The notes under the pieces: generated by a model | The model's input: only the letters and a program-made list of their open reading frames with translations | The model's database searches: none | What the model was told of the DNA's origin: nothing | DNA from: Bacillaceae bacterium OF18-1A | GTDB taxonomy: Bacteria; Bacillota; Bacilli; Bacillales; Bacillaceae_G | Direction: 5' to 3' | DNA length: 64,000 bases | Assembly: GCA_027694045.1 (NCBI GenBank) | Contig: JAQEWB010000002.1 | Coordinates: forward strand, 62,001 to 126,000 | In this document: piece after piece, positions 27,603 through 36,539 of the stretch | Numbering within the stretch: the stretch's first letter is position 1 | How the letters are laid out: each line of letters begins with the position of its first letter | Position numbers and translations under genes: made by a program

Positions 27603-28694
27603 CTAGTCTTCTACTTTCTCAAATAATAGCGCAAGCCCTATTCCGCCCCCAATTCCTAATGTCGCAATACCATACTTCATGTCCTCTCTTTTCGCCTGAT
27701 AAAACAAACGTGTCACAAGCATAGCACCAGATGCTCCGTACGGATGACCGAGTGCAATTGCACCACCATTTACATTTAATTTTTCATACGGAATTTGTAA
27801 CTCCTTTGCACAAGCCACAACTTTTGAGGCAAATGCTTCATTTATTTCAAAATAATCTATGTCCTCTACTTTTAAATTTATTTCATTTAATAATTTATTC
27901 ACAGCAAATATCGGCCCAGTTCCCGGAAGTTTTGGATTCACTCCAACTACTGCACTGTGAACGAAACGAAGGACAGGCTTATACCCTAACTCCCTTGCTT
28001 GCCCCTCTTCCATTACAAGAACAGCACATGCTCCATCATTTACACCACACGAATTACCTGCCGTTACTGTTCCATTTTGTAAAAACGCGGGTTTTGTTCT
28101 TTTAATCATTCTTTCATAATTCATTTCTCGCTTTATTGCTTCATCTAATACTCCATTCAAAGACAATATTTCATCTTGTATATATCCTTTTTCTAACGCT
28201 TGTAGTGTCCGTTTATAACTAAGGCGAGCGTACTCATCTTGCATTTCTCTCGTTATACTATAGCGCTCTGCAACATATTCAGCTGCCACTCCCATATCAG
28301 GATCACCAATTGTTTCAGGTGAAAATCTCGCTCTCTGTTGAAATGGTGACGTACTTGTACTCTCTAGTCCCCCAGCTACATAGCAATTACCTGCCCCACC
28401 TTGAATAAGATGACAGGCAATGCGTATTGCTTCCAATCCAGCACCACATTGCCGGTCAATCGTTACACCAGGAATATGATAACCCAGTCCTGCTTCTAAA
28501 GTTGATAATCTTGCGATATTCCCTCCCGGTCCGACGACATTCCCTAATATAACATCATCTATTTCTCTCTCTATTCCTTTACTTAAAAATGTAAGAAGTG
28601 GTGCTGCTAATTGCTGAACTTCATAATCTTTTAACATTCCATTTTTCTTGCCAATTGATGTTCTTTTCGCCTCTACAACAACCGCCCTATTCAT
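27603..28694 (-). CDS. yhfS: Thiolase-family acyltransferase (YhfS-like), second catalytic Cys replaced
   Basis: 363 residues from the ATG at 28694. GGAG is 7 nt upstream, inside the end of the ligase gene, and the two genes overlap by 8 bp. Thiolase landmarks: nucleophile Cys83 (DRQCGAGLEA), Asn285 (NEAFA), His317 (GGAIALGHPYG). The C-terminal motif, normally CIGGGXG, reads LGIGGGIG with Gly347 in place of the acid/base cysteine. It probably belongs with the upstream CoA ligase and BioY in a biotin-regulated fatty-acid set, as yhfUTS does in B. subtilis. Whether it acts as a thiolase, a synthase or neither is open. Confidence 0.88.
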   Translation of the reverse strand: MNRAVVVEAKRTSIGKKNGMLKDYEVQQLAAPLLTFLSKGIEREIDDVILGNVVGPGGNIARLSTLEAGLGYHIPGVTIDRQCGAGLEAIRIACHLIQGGAGNCYVAGGLESTSTSPFQQRARFSPETIGDPDMGVAAEYVAERYSITREMQDEYARLSYKRTLQALEKGYIQDEILSLNGVLDEAIKREMNYERMIKRTKPAFLQNGTVTAGNSCGVNDGACAVLVMEEGQARELGYKPVLRFVHSAVVGVNPKLPGTGPIFAVNKLLNEINLKVEDIDYFEINEAFASKVVACAKELQIPYEKLNVNGGAIALGHPYGASGAMLVTRLFYQAKREDMKYGIATLGIGGGIGLALLFEKVED

Positions 28695-30150
28695 ATATTT
28701 TCTCCAAGTTTTCAATCATTTTTTTCACTTCCATACGAGCAATCTTCCCGCTATTTGTATACGGTATTTCATCTACAAAATACCATTCTTTCGGTATTTT
28801 AAAAGAGGATAATTTTTGTAAGCAATGGCTCTTTAATTGTTTCTTCGTAGCACTTCCTTTCACGATAGCAACAGGCTTTTCACCCCAATACCTATCTTTT
28901 ATACCAACTACCACAATTTCCTCAACAGCTGGATGCGTATGTAATACACTTTCTATTTCTTCTGGAAAAATATTGATTCCTCCAAATAAAATCATATTCT
29001 TCTCCCTACCGACAATGTATATATAGCCTTCTTCATCTTCATAACCTACATCTCGCACTGTCATCCAGCCTTCTGCATTCAACTCCCATGTTAAAACCCC
29101 ATCTATTATGTATCCCATAAAAAACTGATTACTTTTCACATAAACAGTTCCTATTTCACCTTTTGGTACTTCTTCGCCTGCTTCATTACATATTCGAACT
29201 TGCACATTGTGACAAGGTTTCCCTACTGAATTTGGCTTTCTTTCACTTTCTTCATCAACTAATGCCGTTACGAAACTAAGTTCAGACGCACCGTAAAATT
29301 CATATTTTTTTGCATAAGGAAAAACATTCTTTATTTTTTCTTTCGCTTCAGCTTCCCATTTTGCCCCCGAAGAAATAATTTTCATTGTATTTTCTATTAC
29401 TCTATTTTCTTTATATAAAGACTCCAGCATTGTTGGTACTGTATACATGATCGAAATATTTTCAGTTTCCAACTTATCCAACACTTGATTTGGAATAAAC
29501 TTTCTCATAATTTGTACCGTTTGTCCTACATATAATGCACTTATTGCGCCGTATAAAAAAAGAGAATGAACGAGCGTGCCAGCTATTAAAATAGAATCTT
29601 CTTTTCTCATATGAAAGTCATGTATATTACAATCAAAACTATGAACCCACGATTGTTGTGCACGTAAAAATGCTTTCGCCTTTCCAGTTGATCCCGATGT
29701 AAACCCCATATAAAAAGGAGCATATTGTACACTTTCTGCAAGATGATCTATGGAAGAATCGTTTTCTATCATTCTTTTCCATTCCTCAATTTCAATTACT
29801 TTTCCTTCTCCGTGCAATACATCATTTAACTTATAATCTTCCGTCACAATTATGTCCGGATTACTGATTGCTAGTCTTTCCTTTAACTCATCCTTTTTCC
29901 ATTTTATATCTAATGGCACACAAACCCATCCTGCCATAGCAGCACCCGCAAATAGTTGTAAAAACTCTATGCAATTTTCTAATACAATTGCGATTCTTTT
30001 ATTCTTCGATTCTTTTTCATTCAACCATTTCGCCACTTTACAAACTGATTTATACCAATCTTTATATGTTAAAACTCTATCATGTTCCTTTATTGCTATT
30101 TTATTTGGTTGTAATGAGGCATGCTTTTTGTATTTTTTTGTAATTCCCAT
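28687..30150 (-). CDS. yhfT: Acyl-CoA synthetase, AMP-forming (YhfT-like)
   Basis: 487 residues of the adenylate-forming class I family. The P-loop reads FTSGSTGKAKAF, the middle core YGASELS, the hinge VRDVGYEDEEGYIYIVGREKNM, and the C-terminal catalytic lysine lies in NSGKIARMEV. It activates a carboxylic acid (probably a fatty or pimelate-like acid) to its CoA thioester. The downstream thiolase overlaps its end. BioY is 67 bp upstream, separated by a hairpin. The matching B. subtilis unit yhfUTS is in the BirA regulon. Confidence 0.88.
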   Translation of the reverse strand: MGITKKYKKHASLQPNKIAIKEHDRVLTYKDWYKSVCKVAKWLNEKESKNKRIAIVLENCIEFLQLFAGAAMAGWVCVPLDIKWKKDELKERLAISNPDIIVTEDYKLNDVLHGEGKVIEIEEWKRMIENDSSIDHLAESVQYAPFYMGFTSGSTGKAKAFLRAQQSWVHSFDCNIHDFHMRKEDSILIAGTLVHSLFLYGAISALYVGQTVQIMRKFIPNQVLDKLETENISIMYTVPTMLESLYKENRVIENTMKIISSGAKWEAEAKEKIKNVFPYAKKYEFYGASELSFVTALVDEESERKPNSVGKPCHNVQVRICNEAGEEVPKGEIGTVYVKSNQFFMGYIIDGVLTWELNAEGWMTVRDVGYEDEEGYIYIVGREKNMILFGGINIFPEEIESVLHTHPAVEEIVVVGIKDRYWGEKPVAIVKGSATKKQLKSHCLQKLSSFKIPKEWYFVDEIPYTNSGKIARMEVKKMIENLEKIYE

Positions 30151-30177
30151 ATTTGAAACATCCTTTCTTTACAAAAT

Positions 30178-30217
30178 AAGAAAAAGAAACACGCAATTCA
30201 CGTGTTTCTTCTCTTTC
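30178..30217 (-). terminator. Hairpin between bioY and the ligase gene
   Basis: Long AG/CT-rich stem (10 bp continuous, then a small bulge) around a 7-nt loop, followed by TTTTTCTTATTTT on the minus strand. Could terminate most bioY transcripts and set a lower level for the two downstream genes. Confidence 0.7.
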
Positions 30218-30793
30218 TTACCCCACATTTGTATATTTTCCATTTTTCAAAGCGGGTGTAATAATATGTTTCAATGATCGATGTAATTTTGTTACAAGAA
30301 CTGCTGCTATAATCGCTTTTATGAAATCACCTGGTAAAAACACAACACTTACTTTCATCGTCTGCCATATGGAAATATCCATTACGAAAGCTTGTACAAT
30401 AATACCAAATACATAAACTACGAAAATACCACCAATTATATTAATACATAATACTTTTATAATAGAAACTTCACGTAAACGTTCAATTAAATAACCAATT
30501 ACAAATGCACCAACAATATAACCAAGTAAATATCCTGCACTTGGTCCAACAAATACACTAGGACCTCCTCGTCCACCAGCAAGTAATGGTGCACCAACTC
30601 CTACAACAAGTAAGAAAATGAGCTGACTTAGCGCTCCAAGACGCGAGCCCAACAGTCCACCAGCAAGCATAACACCTAATGATTGTAATGTAATCGGAAC
30701 TGGCGTAATAGAAAGAGCAATCGGAGGAATTAATCCTAACACTCCCATAATAGAACTAAATAAAGCGACGAAAACTAAGTTTTTTGTATTCAT
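30218..30793 (-). CDS. bioY: Biotin transporter S component BioY
   Basis: 191 residues from the ATG at 30793, with GGGAG 8 nt upstream; longer upstream starts fall across the operator. About six hydrophobic segments, Gly-rich loops (LAGGRGGPSVFVGPSAGYLLGYIVGA) and an overall pattern matching BioY of ECF-type vitamin transporters. It binds biotin in the membrane, and full transport needs an EcfAA'T module located elsewhere. Two BirA operators flank its promoter. Equivalent to B. subtilis yhfU. Confidence 0.93.
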   Translation of the reverse strand: MNTKNLVFVALFSSIMGVLGLIPPIALSITPVPITLQSLGVMLAGGLLGSRLGALSQLIFLLVVGVGAPLLAGGRGGPSVFVGPSAGYLLGYIVGAFVIGYLIERLREVSIIKVLCINIIGGIFVVYVFGIIVQAFVMDISIWQTMKVSVVFLPGDFIKAIIAAVLVTKLHRSLKHIITPALKNGKYTNVG

Positions 30794-30808
30794 ATTTGCT
30801 TCTCCCAT

Positions 30809-30839
30809 TTGTAAACTTGAATTATATTTTAGATAACAT
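30809..30839. promoter_or_regulatory. BirA operator 2
   Basis: TTGTAAAC-N15-GATAACAT. The left half is perfect and the right half matches GTTAACAA at about 6 of 8. Lies between the -10 and the bioY start. Confidence 0.6.
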
Positions 30840-30851
30840 ATTATACGAGTT

Positions 30852-30880
30852 ATATTATATTTCCGCTCACCTTTTGTCAA
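30852..30880 (-). promoter_or_regulatory. Sigma-A promoter of bioY
   Basis: On the minus strand TTGACA (plus 30875-30880), 17 bp, TAATAT (plus 30852-30857): nearly consensus. Confidence 0.8.
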
Positions 30881-30904
30881 CTATTTTTAAAAGTAAGTTT
30901 ACAA
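30874..30904. promoter_or_regulatory. BirA operator 1 overlapping the bioY -35
   Basis: TTGTCAAC-N15-GTTTACAA. Both halves fit the Gram-positive BirA box TTGTNAAC-N15-GTTNACAA. It covers the -35 hexamer. Confidence 0.8.
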
Positions 30905-30915
30905 TGAAAGTTATA

Positions 30916-32529
30916 TTATTTTTCTTTATGCAAATGCTCAAGTTCTTTCCGAAGTGCCTGTTTTAAAAATTTCCCAACAGATGTTTTCGGTATTTCTTCC
31001 ATAAATACAATATCGTCTGGTAACCACCACTTCGCAAACTGCGGTTTTAAAAACTCATATATTTCTTCTTTTGTAACTGTGCTATTTTTCTTTTGAACAA
31101 CGCAAGCAACTGGACGCTCTTGCCACTGCGGATGAGGAATTGCAACAACAGCTGCTTCAAATATAGCATCATGTGCCATTAAAGCATTTTCAAGATCGAC
31201 CGAGGAAATCCACTCACCTCCGCTTTTAATAACATCTTTCGTACGGTCAACAATTTTTACGCAACCTTCTTCATCAACCGTAACAACATCGCCAGTATAT
31301 AACCATCCATCTCGAAAACCTTCGGCAGTTCGATCATCGTTATAATAGCTTTCAGCGATCCATGGTGCTCGTAAACATAATTCTCCCATCTCTATGCCAT
31401 CCCATTTCACTTCACCATTTGTACCGACTACTTTCATCTCTACACCCGGTACAAGATATCCTTGTTTTGAGCGAATTTCCAATTGCTCTTCGTACGATAA
31501 ATCTGTTTCATAGCTTTTTAAACGTGCAAGTGTTACGAGTGGACTCGTCTCAGTCATGCCATATGCATGTATGAACGGAACATTATATTTCTGCTCAAAC
31601 GCTTTAATAACACTTTTCGGTGCAGCTGCACCACCACATAATATTCTCGTCATACTAGATAAGTCGTAACTATTATTTTCTAACTCTTGTAATACACCAA
31701 GCCAAATTGTCGGCACACCAGCTGCTATCGTTACTTTTTCAGTTTGAATCATCTCTAATAAAACTTTCGGAGTAAACATAGGTCCTGGAAGAACTTGTCT
31801 AGATCCAAACCAAGTCGCTGCAAAAGGAAGTCCCCAAGCGTTCACATGGAACATCGGTACAATTGCCATTGCTGCATCACTTTCCGATAAAGCAGCTGTA
31901 TCAGCTAAGCCGAGTGCCATACAATGCAATACAGTACTACGATGCGTATATACAACGCCTTTTGGGTTACCTGTAGTCGCTGACGTATAACACATACCAG
32001 CAGGTGTATTTTCATCAATATCTTTTACAAATTGGAAATTTGGATCGCCTTCTTCTAATAGTTTTTCATAATGATATACAGGCTCTAGCGTAGTATTTGG
32101 AAGTTCATCTTTATCAGTCATAATAATGTAGGCTTGTACAGTTGATAATTCGGACTGTATTTTTTCAACGAGTGGTACGAGATCTTCATCAATAAGTAGA
32201 ATTCGATCTTCAGCGTGCTGAATAATGTATGAAATATGTTGAGGAGATAAACGAATATTAATTGTGTGCAAAACGGACGCAATACCTGGGATAGCAAAAT
32301 ATGCTTCCACATGTCGATGATGATTCCACGCTAACGTTCCTACGCGTTCGCCTTCTTTAATCCCAAGCTTTTGCAGTGCACTAGAAAGTCTTCTCGTCCT
32401 TTCACCTAGCTGTTTATACGTTAACGTTGTAACTGTATCGTGTGTCCGTGAAACAATTTCTTTCTTTGAAAACAGTTTTTCTGCTCTTTCCATCATAGAA
32501 CTAATTGTTAACGGTACATTCATCATCAT
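30916..32529 (-). CDS. Fatty-acyl-CoA synthetase, AMP-forming (AlkK/FadD-like)
   Basis: 537 residues. Motifs: P-loop MCYTSATTGNPKGVVYTHRS, core YGMTETSP, GWLYTGDVVTVDEEGCVKIVDRTKDVIKSGGEWIS and catalytic Lys in TSVGKFLKQALR. This pattern fits medium- or long-chain fatty-acyl-CoA ligases. It ends only 12 bp before BirA operator 1 with no terminator in between, so its transcript may read into bioY. A short possible leader ORF (32583-32657) precedes it. Confidence 0.9.
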   Translation of the reverse strand: MMMNVPLTISSMMERAEKLFSKKEIVSRTHDTVTTLTYKQLGERTRRLSSALQKLGIKEGERVGTLAWNHHRHVEAYFAIPGIASVLHTINIRLSPQHISYIIQHAEDRILLIDEDLVPLVEKIQSELSTVQAYIIMTDKDELPNTTLEPVYHYEKLLEEGDPNFQFVKDIDENTPAGMCYTSATTGNPKGVVYTHRSTVLHCMALGLADTAALSESDAAMAIVPMFHVNAWGLPFAATWFGSRQVLPGPMFTPKVLLEMIQTEKVTIAAGVPTIWLGVLQELENNSYDLSSMTRILCGGAAAPKSVIKAFEQKYNVPFIHAYGMTETSPLVTLARLKSYETDLSYEEQLEIRSKQGYLVPGVEMKVVGTNGEVKWDGIEMGELCLRAPWIAESYYNDDRTAEGFRDGWLYTGDVVTVDEEGCVKIVDRTKDVIKSGGEWISSVDLENALMAHDAIFEAAVVAIPHPQWQERPVACVVQKKNSTVTKEEIYEFLKPQFAKWWLPDDIVFMEEIPKTSVGKFLKQALRKELEHLHKEK

Positions 32530-32566
32530 ATTGGTTACATCCCCCTTAAAGCGTTTTCATTTTCGT

Positions 32567-32575
32567 ATATTATAA
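32567..32575 (-). promoter_or_regulatory. Extended -10 upstream of the acyl-CoA ligase gene
   Basis: Minus-strand TGTTATAAT about 40 bp before the ATG; the -35 is weak. Confidence 0.45.
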
Positions 32576-32582
32576 CAGACTT

Positions 32583-32657
32583 CTACAAATAATTACGATA
32601 TTTTTCTGTATTTTCTGAATTATCCCCCTGGAAATAATTCGAAACTTTAATCCTCAT
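32583..32657 (-). CDS. Possible 24-residue microprotein or leader peptide
   Basis: Hydrophilic peptide MRIKVSNYFQGDNSENTEKY plus RNYL. A very strong ribosome site (AAAGGAG, 8 nt from ATG) argues for translation. It lies ~55 bp upstream of the acyl-CoA ligase start on the same strand. No attenuator hairpin is visible after it. May be a short peptide, a leader or chance. Confidence 0.35.
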   Translation of the reverse strand: MRIKVSNYFQGDNSENTEKYRNYL

Positions 32658-32780
32658 ATGTATATCTCCTTTATTCTCTTAAACAAATTGGCTGTAAACG
32701 TTACGATTACTATTGAGTTATATAGCGGTCTTATATTCAATTCATATATTTTTTCTACGTTTATGATACTAATAAAAACA

Positions 32781-32810
32781 AAAACCCCCTTATTCATTTA
32801 AAGGAGTTTC
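32781..32810 (-). terminator. Imperfect terminator after the GNAT gene
   Basis: Stem AAACCCCCTT/AAAGGAGTTT with mismatches, then T-rich on the minus strand. Confidence 0.4.
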
Positions 32811-32823
32811 AATATAAACTATT

Positions 32824-33384
32824 TTATTGATTCATATATTTTTCTCTGGATATACAATATCTTTTCGTATCACGATACTTACCTTTAACGAATAAACCAT
32901 TTTGAATTGTACTCTCATACTTCATATTTAAACGGTTCATTACTCTTTCAGATGCTTCATTCTCTGAATTACATCCTGCTTCAATGTAAGTGAGGTGTAA
33001 ATCATTAAAACCGTAACTAAAAAAGGATAACGCAGCCTCAGTAGCTACTCCTCTTCCCCAATATTTTCGCGATAATGCGTATGCAATTTCTGCTTTATGT
33101 ACAATTGAATCATACTCTATAAACCCGCAAGTCCCTATAAGTTTTTCCTCTTCTTTTAACACTATACCGAGAGGAGCTACCTTTTCTTCTTCGTACTTGC
33201 TCACAATATCTTCTATATATTTTTGTGTGTCATATAACGATCGATGAGCATCCCATACAGTATAAGTTGTCATCTCTTTATCTGAGGCATACTCAAATAT
33301 ATGTAAAATATCACTTATATTAACTTTCCTTAATACAAGACGTTCCGTATACAACGTTGGATATGACCACTTCTCAATAATCAC
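32824..33384 (-). CDS. GNAT acetyltransferase, RimJ/RimL-like
   Basis: 186 residues starting at a GTG that overlaps the preceding stop by 4 nt (GTGA). The acetyl-CoA motif A reads SRKYWGRGVATEA, typical of the RimJ/RimL group that acetylates N-terminal or small-molecule amines. TERLVLRKVNISD is the usual start of the family. Substrate unknown. Coupled to the zinc-ribbon gene upstream. Confidence 0.9.
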   Translation of the reverse strand: MIIEKWSYPTLYTERLVLRKVNISDILHIFEYASDKEMTTYTVWDAHRSLYDTQKYIEDIVSKYEEEKVAPLGIVLKEEEKLIGTCGFIEYDSIVHKAEIAYALSRKYWGRGVATEAALSFFSYGFNDLHLTYIEAGCNSENEASERVMNRLNMKYESTIQNGLFVKGKYRDTKRYCISREKYMNQ

Positions 33385-33584
33385 AGCGGCTTCTGTTTAA
33401 ACTTTTCATAATTCCGCACTTTTAATAAAAGGATATTCCCGCAATCTGTACAAATATAAGCATCTACTGGAGACGACGTAAACATCGTCTCCTTTTTCCG
33501 TATTTGTGCATAACCGACAAACTCACCTTCTCCTATGTTATGAGAACCACAATTAGAGCACGTCTGCACGTCTTTCTGTTTCAT
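33381..33584 (-). CDS. Small zinc-ribbon protein
   Basis: 67 residues with two knuckles: Cys9-X2-Cys12 (CSNC) and Cys45-X2-Cys48 (CTDC), so one zinc ion is expected. AAAGGTGG precedes the ATG. Overlaps the acetyltransferase gene by 4 nt, suggesting joint expression. Function unknown. Confidence 0.8.
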   Translation of the reverse strand: MKQKDVQTCSNCGSHNIGEGEFVGYAQIRKKETMFTSSPVDAYICTDCGNILLLKVRNYEKFKQKPL

Positions 33585-33736
33585 GAGAGCACCACCTTTA
33601 ATCTGTTTCTACTCCCTTCGACAATTCCCTTCCGTTTCCCTTCCAAAAATCTTCTTATTCTCTTACATTCTCCCAGGAATCTCAGGGGAAATATCGTATA
33701 TGTACTATAAACGATATTATTAGACGGAGGGATCTA

Positions 33737-34549
33737 ATGAGCACTATTATGACATACACTACAGCAAAAGAAATTGAAAAAGCAGAAATAGATATGTTAT
33801 CTTCTAGGTTAAATACCTTACAAGCACTGACAGAAAATCCAATGCAAGTACAAATGAAAAATTTTGGGAGTGCCACTGCCTTTTCATCAAAAACAATTGC
33901 TGGTCCTGCTTTTAACACAGTAAAAGGGGGTTCCTTTACAAATACAGATGAAATAGATGCGATTATCTCTTATTATCAATCACTACAAATCCCTTGCCGT
34001 TTTGAAATTACACCAGCGCAAGGTACAGCTGAACTATTTCAATACTTATCTGAAAAAGGATTTTACCAATCTAGCTTCCATACCGCTTTATATAGTAAAC
34101 CGAAAGAGGATCCATCTCTTCTTCCTTCTAACATTTCAGTACGCAAACTAAAAGAAAATGAGTTTGATATTTTTGCATATATATATGTACGTGGTTTTAA
34201 CATGCCATCCTTTACAAAAGATGGCGTGCGCCAAAATAACGAAATTCTTTATAATAAACCAGGATGGTATTTTTTCATAGCAGAAGTTCAAAACACTCCT
34301 GCAGGCATTGGTGTCCTGTATATAAATAATGGGATTGCTTCATTAGCTGCTTCTGCTACTTTACCAGAATTTCAGCGTAAAGGCTGTCATACTGCCTTAA
34401 TTCAAAAACGAATTGAGACAGCTATTGAATCCAATTGTCATTTAATAGTTGGACAAGCAAGATTCGGTAGCGGCAGTCAAAATAATATGGAACGTGCCCA
34501 TATGAACATTGCTTATACAAAATCAATATGGACTGCAAAAAACATGTAA
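33737..34549 (+). CDS. GNAT-family acetyltransferase
   Basis: 270 residues. The C-terminal part shows the GNAT core: GIGVLYINNGIASLAASATLPEFQRKGCHTALIQKRI, with the Q-R-K-G-C pyrophosphate loop. The N-terminal ~110 residues resemble a second, degenerate GNAT half. GGAGG precedes the ATG. Substrate unknown; no neighbour gives a hint. Confidence 0.82.
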   Translation: MSTIMTYTTAKEIEKAEIDMLSSRLNTLQALTENPMQVQMKNFGSATAFSSKTIAGPAFNTVKGGSFTNTDEIDAIISYYQSLQIPCRFEITPAQGTAELFQYLSEKGFYQSSFHTALYSKPKEDPSLLPSNISVRKLKENEFDIFAYIYVRGFNMPSFTKDGVRQNNEILYNKPGWYFFIAEVQNTPAGIGVLYINNGIASLAASATLPEFQRKGCHTALIQKRIETAIESNCHLIVGQARFGSGSQNNMERAHMNIAYTKSIWTAKNM

Positions 34550-34620
34550 TTTACATTCTTTCTCCTTCCATTACAATCTTATACATTCTATAACAATTCC
34601 TTTTCTATCCCATTAATCAT

Positions 34621-34649
34621 TTGAATATTCAAACTAAATTTGTTATGAT
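34621..34649 (+). promoter_or_regulatory. Sigma-A promoter of csbD
   Basis: TTGAAT, 17 bp, TATGAT, about 70 bp before the csbD start. I see no sigma-B GGGWAT element, although csbD is a sigma-B gene in B. subtilis. Confidence 0.6.
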
Positions 34650-34720
34650 GTTACTAGATACATCATTCAACTTGCAATATGAAAAGAGAATTCTAATCAA
34701 ACTACAAGGAGGAGAAGTGT

Positions 34721-34924
34721 ATGACTAAACGTGATCATGGTTTAAAAGAAAAAGTAGAAGGTGCCATTGATAAAGTAAAAGGCGAAGTAAAGGAAGTTGT
34801 TGGGAAAGTAACTGACAATAAGAAATTACAAGCTGAAGGAAAATGGGATAAGGTGAAAGGCACCGCTAAAGATACAGTTGGTAATGTGAAAGAAAAAGTA
34901 CATGAATATAAAGAGAATAAATAA
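34721..34924 (+). CDS. CsbD-family stress protein
   Basis: 67 residues, Lys/Glu-rich, with the repeated pattern EGAIDKVKGEVKEVVGKVT and WDKVKGTAKDTVGNVKEK that defines CsbD proteins. Small, helical and hydrophilic; induced by general stress in B. subtilis, molecular role unknown. GGAGGAG precedes the ATG. Confidence 0.93.
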   Translation: MTKRDHGLKEKVEGAIDKVKGEVKEVVGKVTDNKKLQAEGKWDKVKGTAKDTVGNVKEKVHEYKENK

Positions 34925-35007
34925 AAAAGAACGAAGATGTATGGTTGTGCAAGTAATAAGTTACTAAAGTTTGTATTTTATATTTGCCCAAAAAATCATT
35001 TTAAAAT

Positions 35008-35039
35008 GACAAAAAGATGCCTGAAGGCATCTTTTTGTC
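35008..35039. terminator. Bidirectional terminator, csbD / SLH gene
   Basis: 14-bp perfect stem GACAAAAAGATGCC/GGCATCTTTTTGTC, loop TGAA. Confidence 0.88.
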
Positions 35040-35060
35040 TATAAACAACTATTTTACATC

Positions 35061-36539
35061 TTACTTTGTGAAATTTGGTTTTAGATTACCTGTATACGGT
35101 TCATGCTCAACAAAGATTTTTATATCTTTTCCATTTGCATCTTTCCCCATTCTTGTATACGTAAATTTTGCTTTATTTAATTCTGTAAGTTCAAGAACTG
35201 CACCGTATTTATTATTTCCTAACGAAACGTGAGCTCTTATTTTATTACCATGTACAACATCAAAGAAACCATAGTCTCCACGACTTTCTCCTGTATTCAC
35301 ATTGAAAAACTCATATTTATTTGTATTTTTATCATATTTTGCTAGACTGATTAAGTTTGAGTTGTATTTTGTTACGTTATTACCCTGTTCATCTAATACC
35401 ACCGTTCCGTTCCATAGTGTACCAGATAATATTTTATCTCCATCAACGTCTGTAATTATTTTTCCAGTCGAACTCTCTAAATTTTTATCAGGTCGCGTGA
35501 AAGAAAGTTCTTTTTCATGATACGGAATATGTTCAACAAACACCTCTACATCGTTCCCTTTTATATCTTTCCCCATTCTTTTATATGTAAATTTCTCCTT
35601 ATCTAATTGCGTTAATTCAACAACTGCTTGATAATTTTGCGTCTCAGAAATTAGTACTCTTTTCTTTCCATCATTCGTTATAAAAAAGGTACCGCTATCA
35701 TTACGACTCTCTCCTGTCTTTGCATTAAAAAATTCATACCTTGCCGTTTTAGCATCATATTTTGCAAGCCCGATGAAATTTTGATTTTCTTTCGTTACAT
35801 CATTATGATCTTTGTCATAGACTTTTGTCCCTTGCCAATTTGTTTCACCAAGTATGCTAGCTAGTAGTTGCCCTTTCGTTTGTTGAGTTGGCTCAGTTTC
35901 TTGTATTGCATTGTATAAAAATTGTGCGTACTGTTCACGCGTCACATCCATACTTGGAGCGAATTTCCCTTCTCCTACTCCTTTTGCAATATTATTTGTT
36001 TGAACAGCACTAATTGCATTTCTTGCCCATGAGTTCGTTGAAACGTCATTAAAAGTATGATCACTCTTTGCTTTTAAATGAAAAGCATTTGTAAGAACCT
36101 GTGCCATTTCTGCACGTGTTAAGGATGCTTTCGGTCTAAAGTTCCCATGTTCATCACCCTTAAAAACACCCATTTCTGTTAAAGACAAGATTTCCTTTAG
36201 ATAGCTTGTTGACTCTTCACTTACGTCTCCATATGGATTCTGATAATTTTTGTTTTCTACCAGATTAAAATAACGATATAGTAAAGCTGCAACTTGTTCG
36301 CGTGTTACGTTATCTCCAAAACCAAATCTTCCATCATCATAGCCGAAAATGATTTTCTCGTCTGTTAATTGCTGAATCGCTTCATATGCCCAGTGCCCCT
36401 TTGGAACATCTTTAAATATACCAGTATGATTCGTTTTTGGTGTAATCTCTTCTGCTTTCACCACTCCAGTCGTTTCACTTAATAGACTTCCACCTAAAAC
36501 TGCTGATATGATACATGTTTTTAAAATTGTTTTATTCAT
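35061..36539 (-). CDS. SLH-domain surface protein with two DUF4822-like repeats
   Basis: 492 residues from ATG 36539, where a signal peptide begins (MNKTILKTCIISAVLGGSLL, cleavage near VVKA-EE at 29). Three SLH domains follow (roughly 37-90, 98-152, 157-212), each with a DV....W/Y start and a TREQ/TRAE end; they bind pyruvylated secondary cell-wall polymer. The rest is two copies (~120 residues each) of a domain ending FTYKRMGKD.../FTYTRMGKD...VFVEH, which I associate with DUF4822. So a wall-attached protein of unknown function. Confidence 0.9.
   Translation of the reverse strand: MNKTILKTCIISAVLGGSLLSETTGVVKAEEITPKTNHTGIFKDVPKGHWAYEAIQQLTDEKIIFGYDDGRFGFGDNVTREQVAALLYRYFNLVENKNYQNPYGDVSEESTSYLKEILSLTEMGVFKGDEHGNFRPKASLTRAEMAQVLTNAFHLKAKSDHTFNDVSTNSWARNAISAVQTNNIAKGVGEGKFAPSMDVTREQYAQFLYNAIQETEPTQQTKGQLLASILGETNWQGTKVYDKDHNDVTKENQNFIGLAKYDAKTARYEFFNAKTGESRNDSGTFFITNDGKKRVLISETQNYQAVVELTQLDKEKFTYKRMGKDIKGNDVEVFVEHIPYHEKELSFTRPDKNLESSTGKIITDVDGDKILSGTLWNGTVVLDEQGNNVTKYNSNLISLAKYDKNTNKYEFFNVNTGESRGDYGFFDVVHGNKIRAHVSLGNNKYGAVLELTELNKAKFTYTRMGKDANGKDIKIFVEHEPYTGNLKPNFTK

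Noticed and set aside
32655..32680. Vector contamination, because AAGGAGATATACATATG equals the T7/pET ribosome site
   Set aside because: The match ends at this 17-nt translation signal; flanking bases are ordinary AT-rich chromosome, so chance similarity is more likely.
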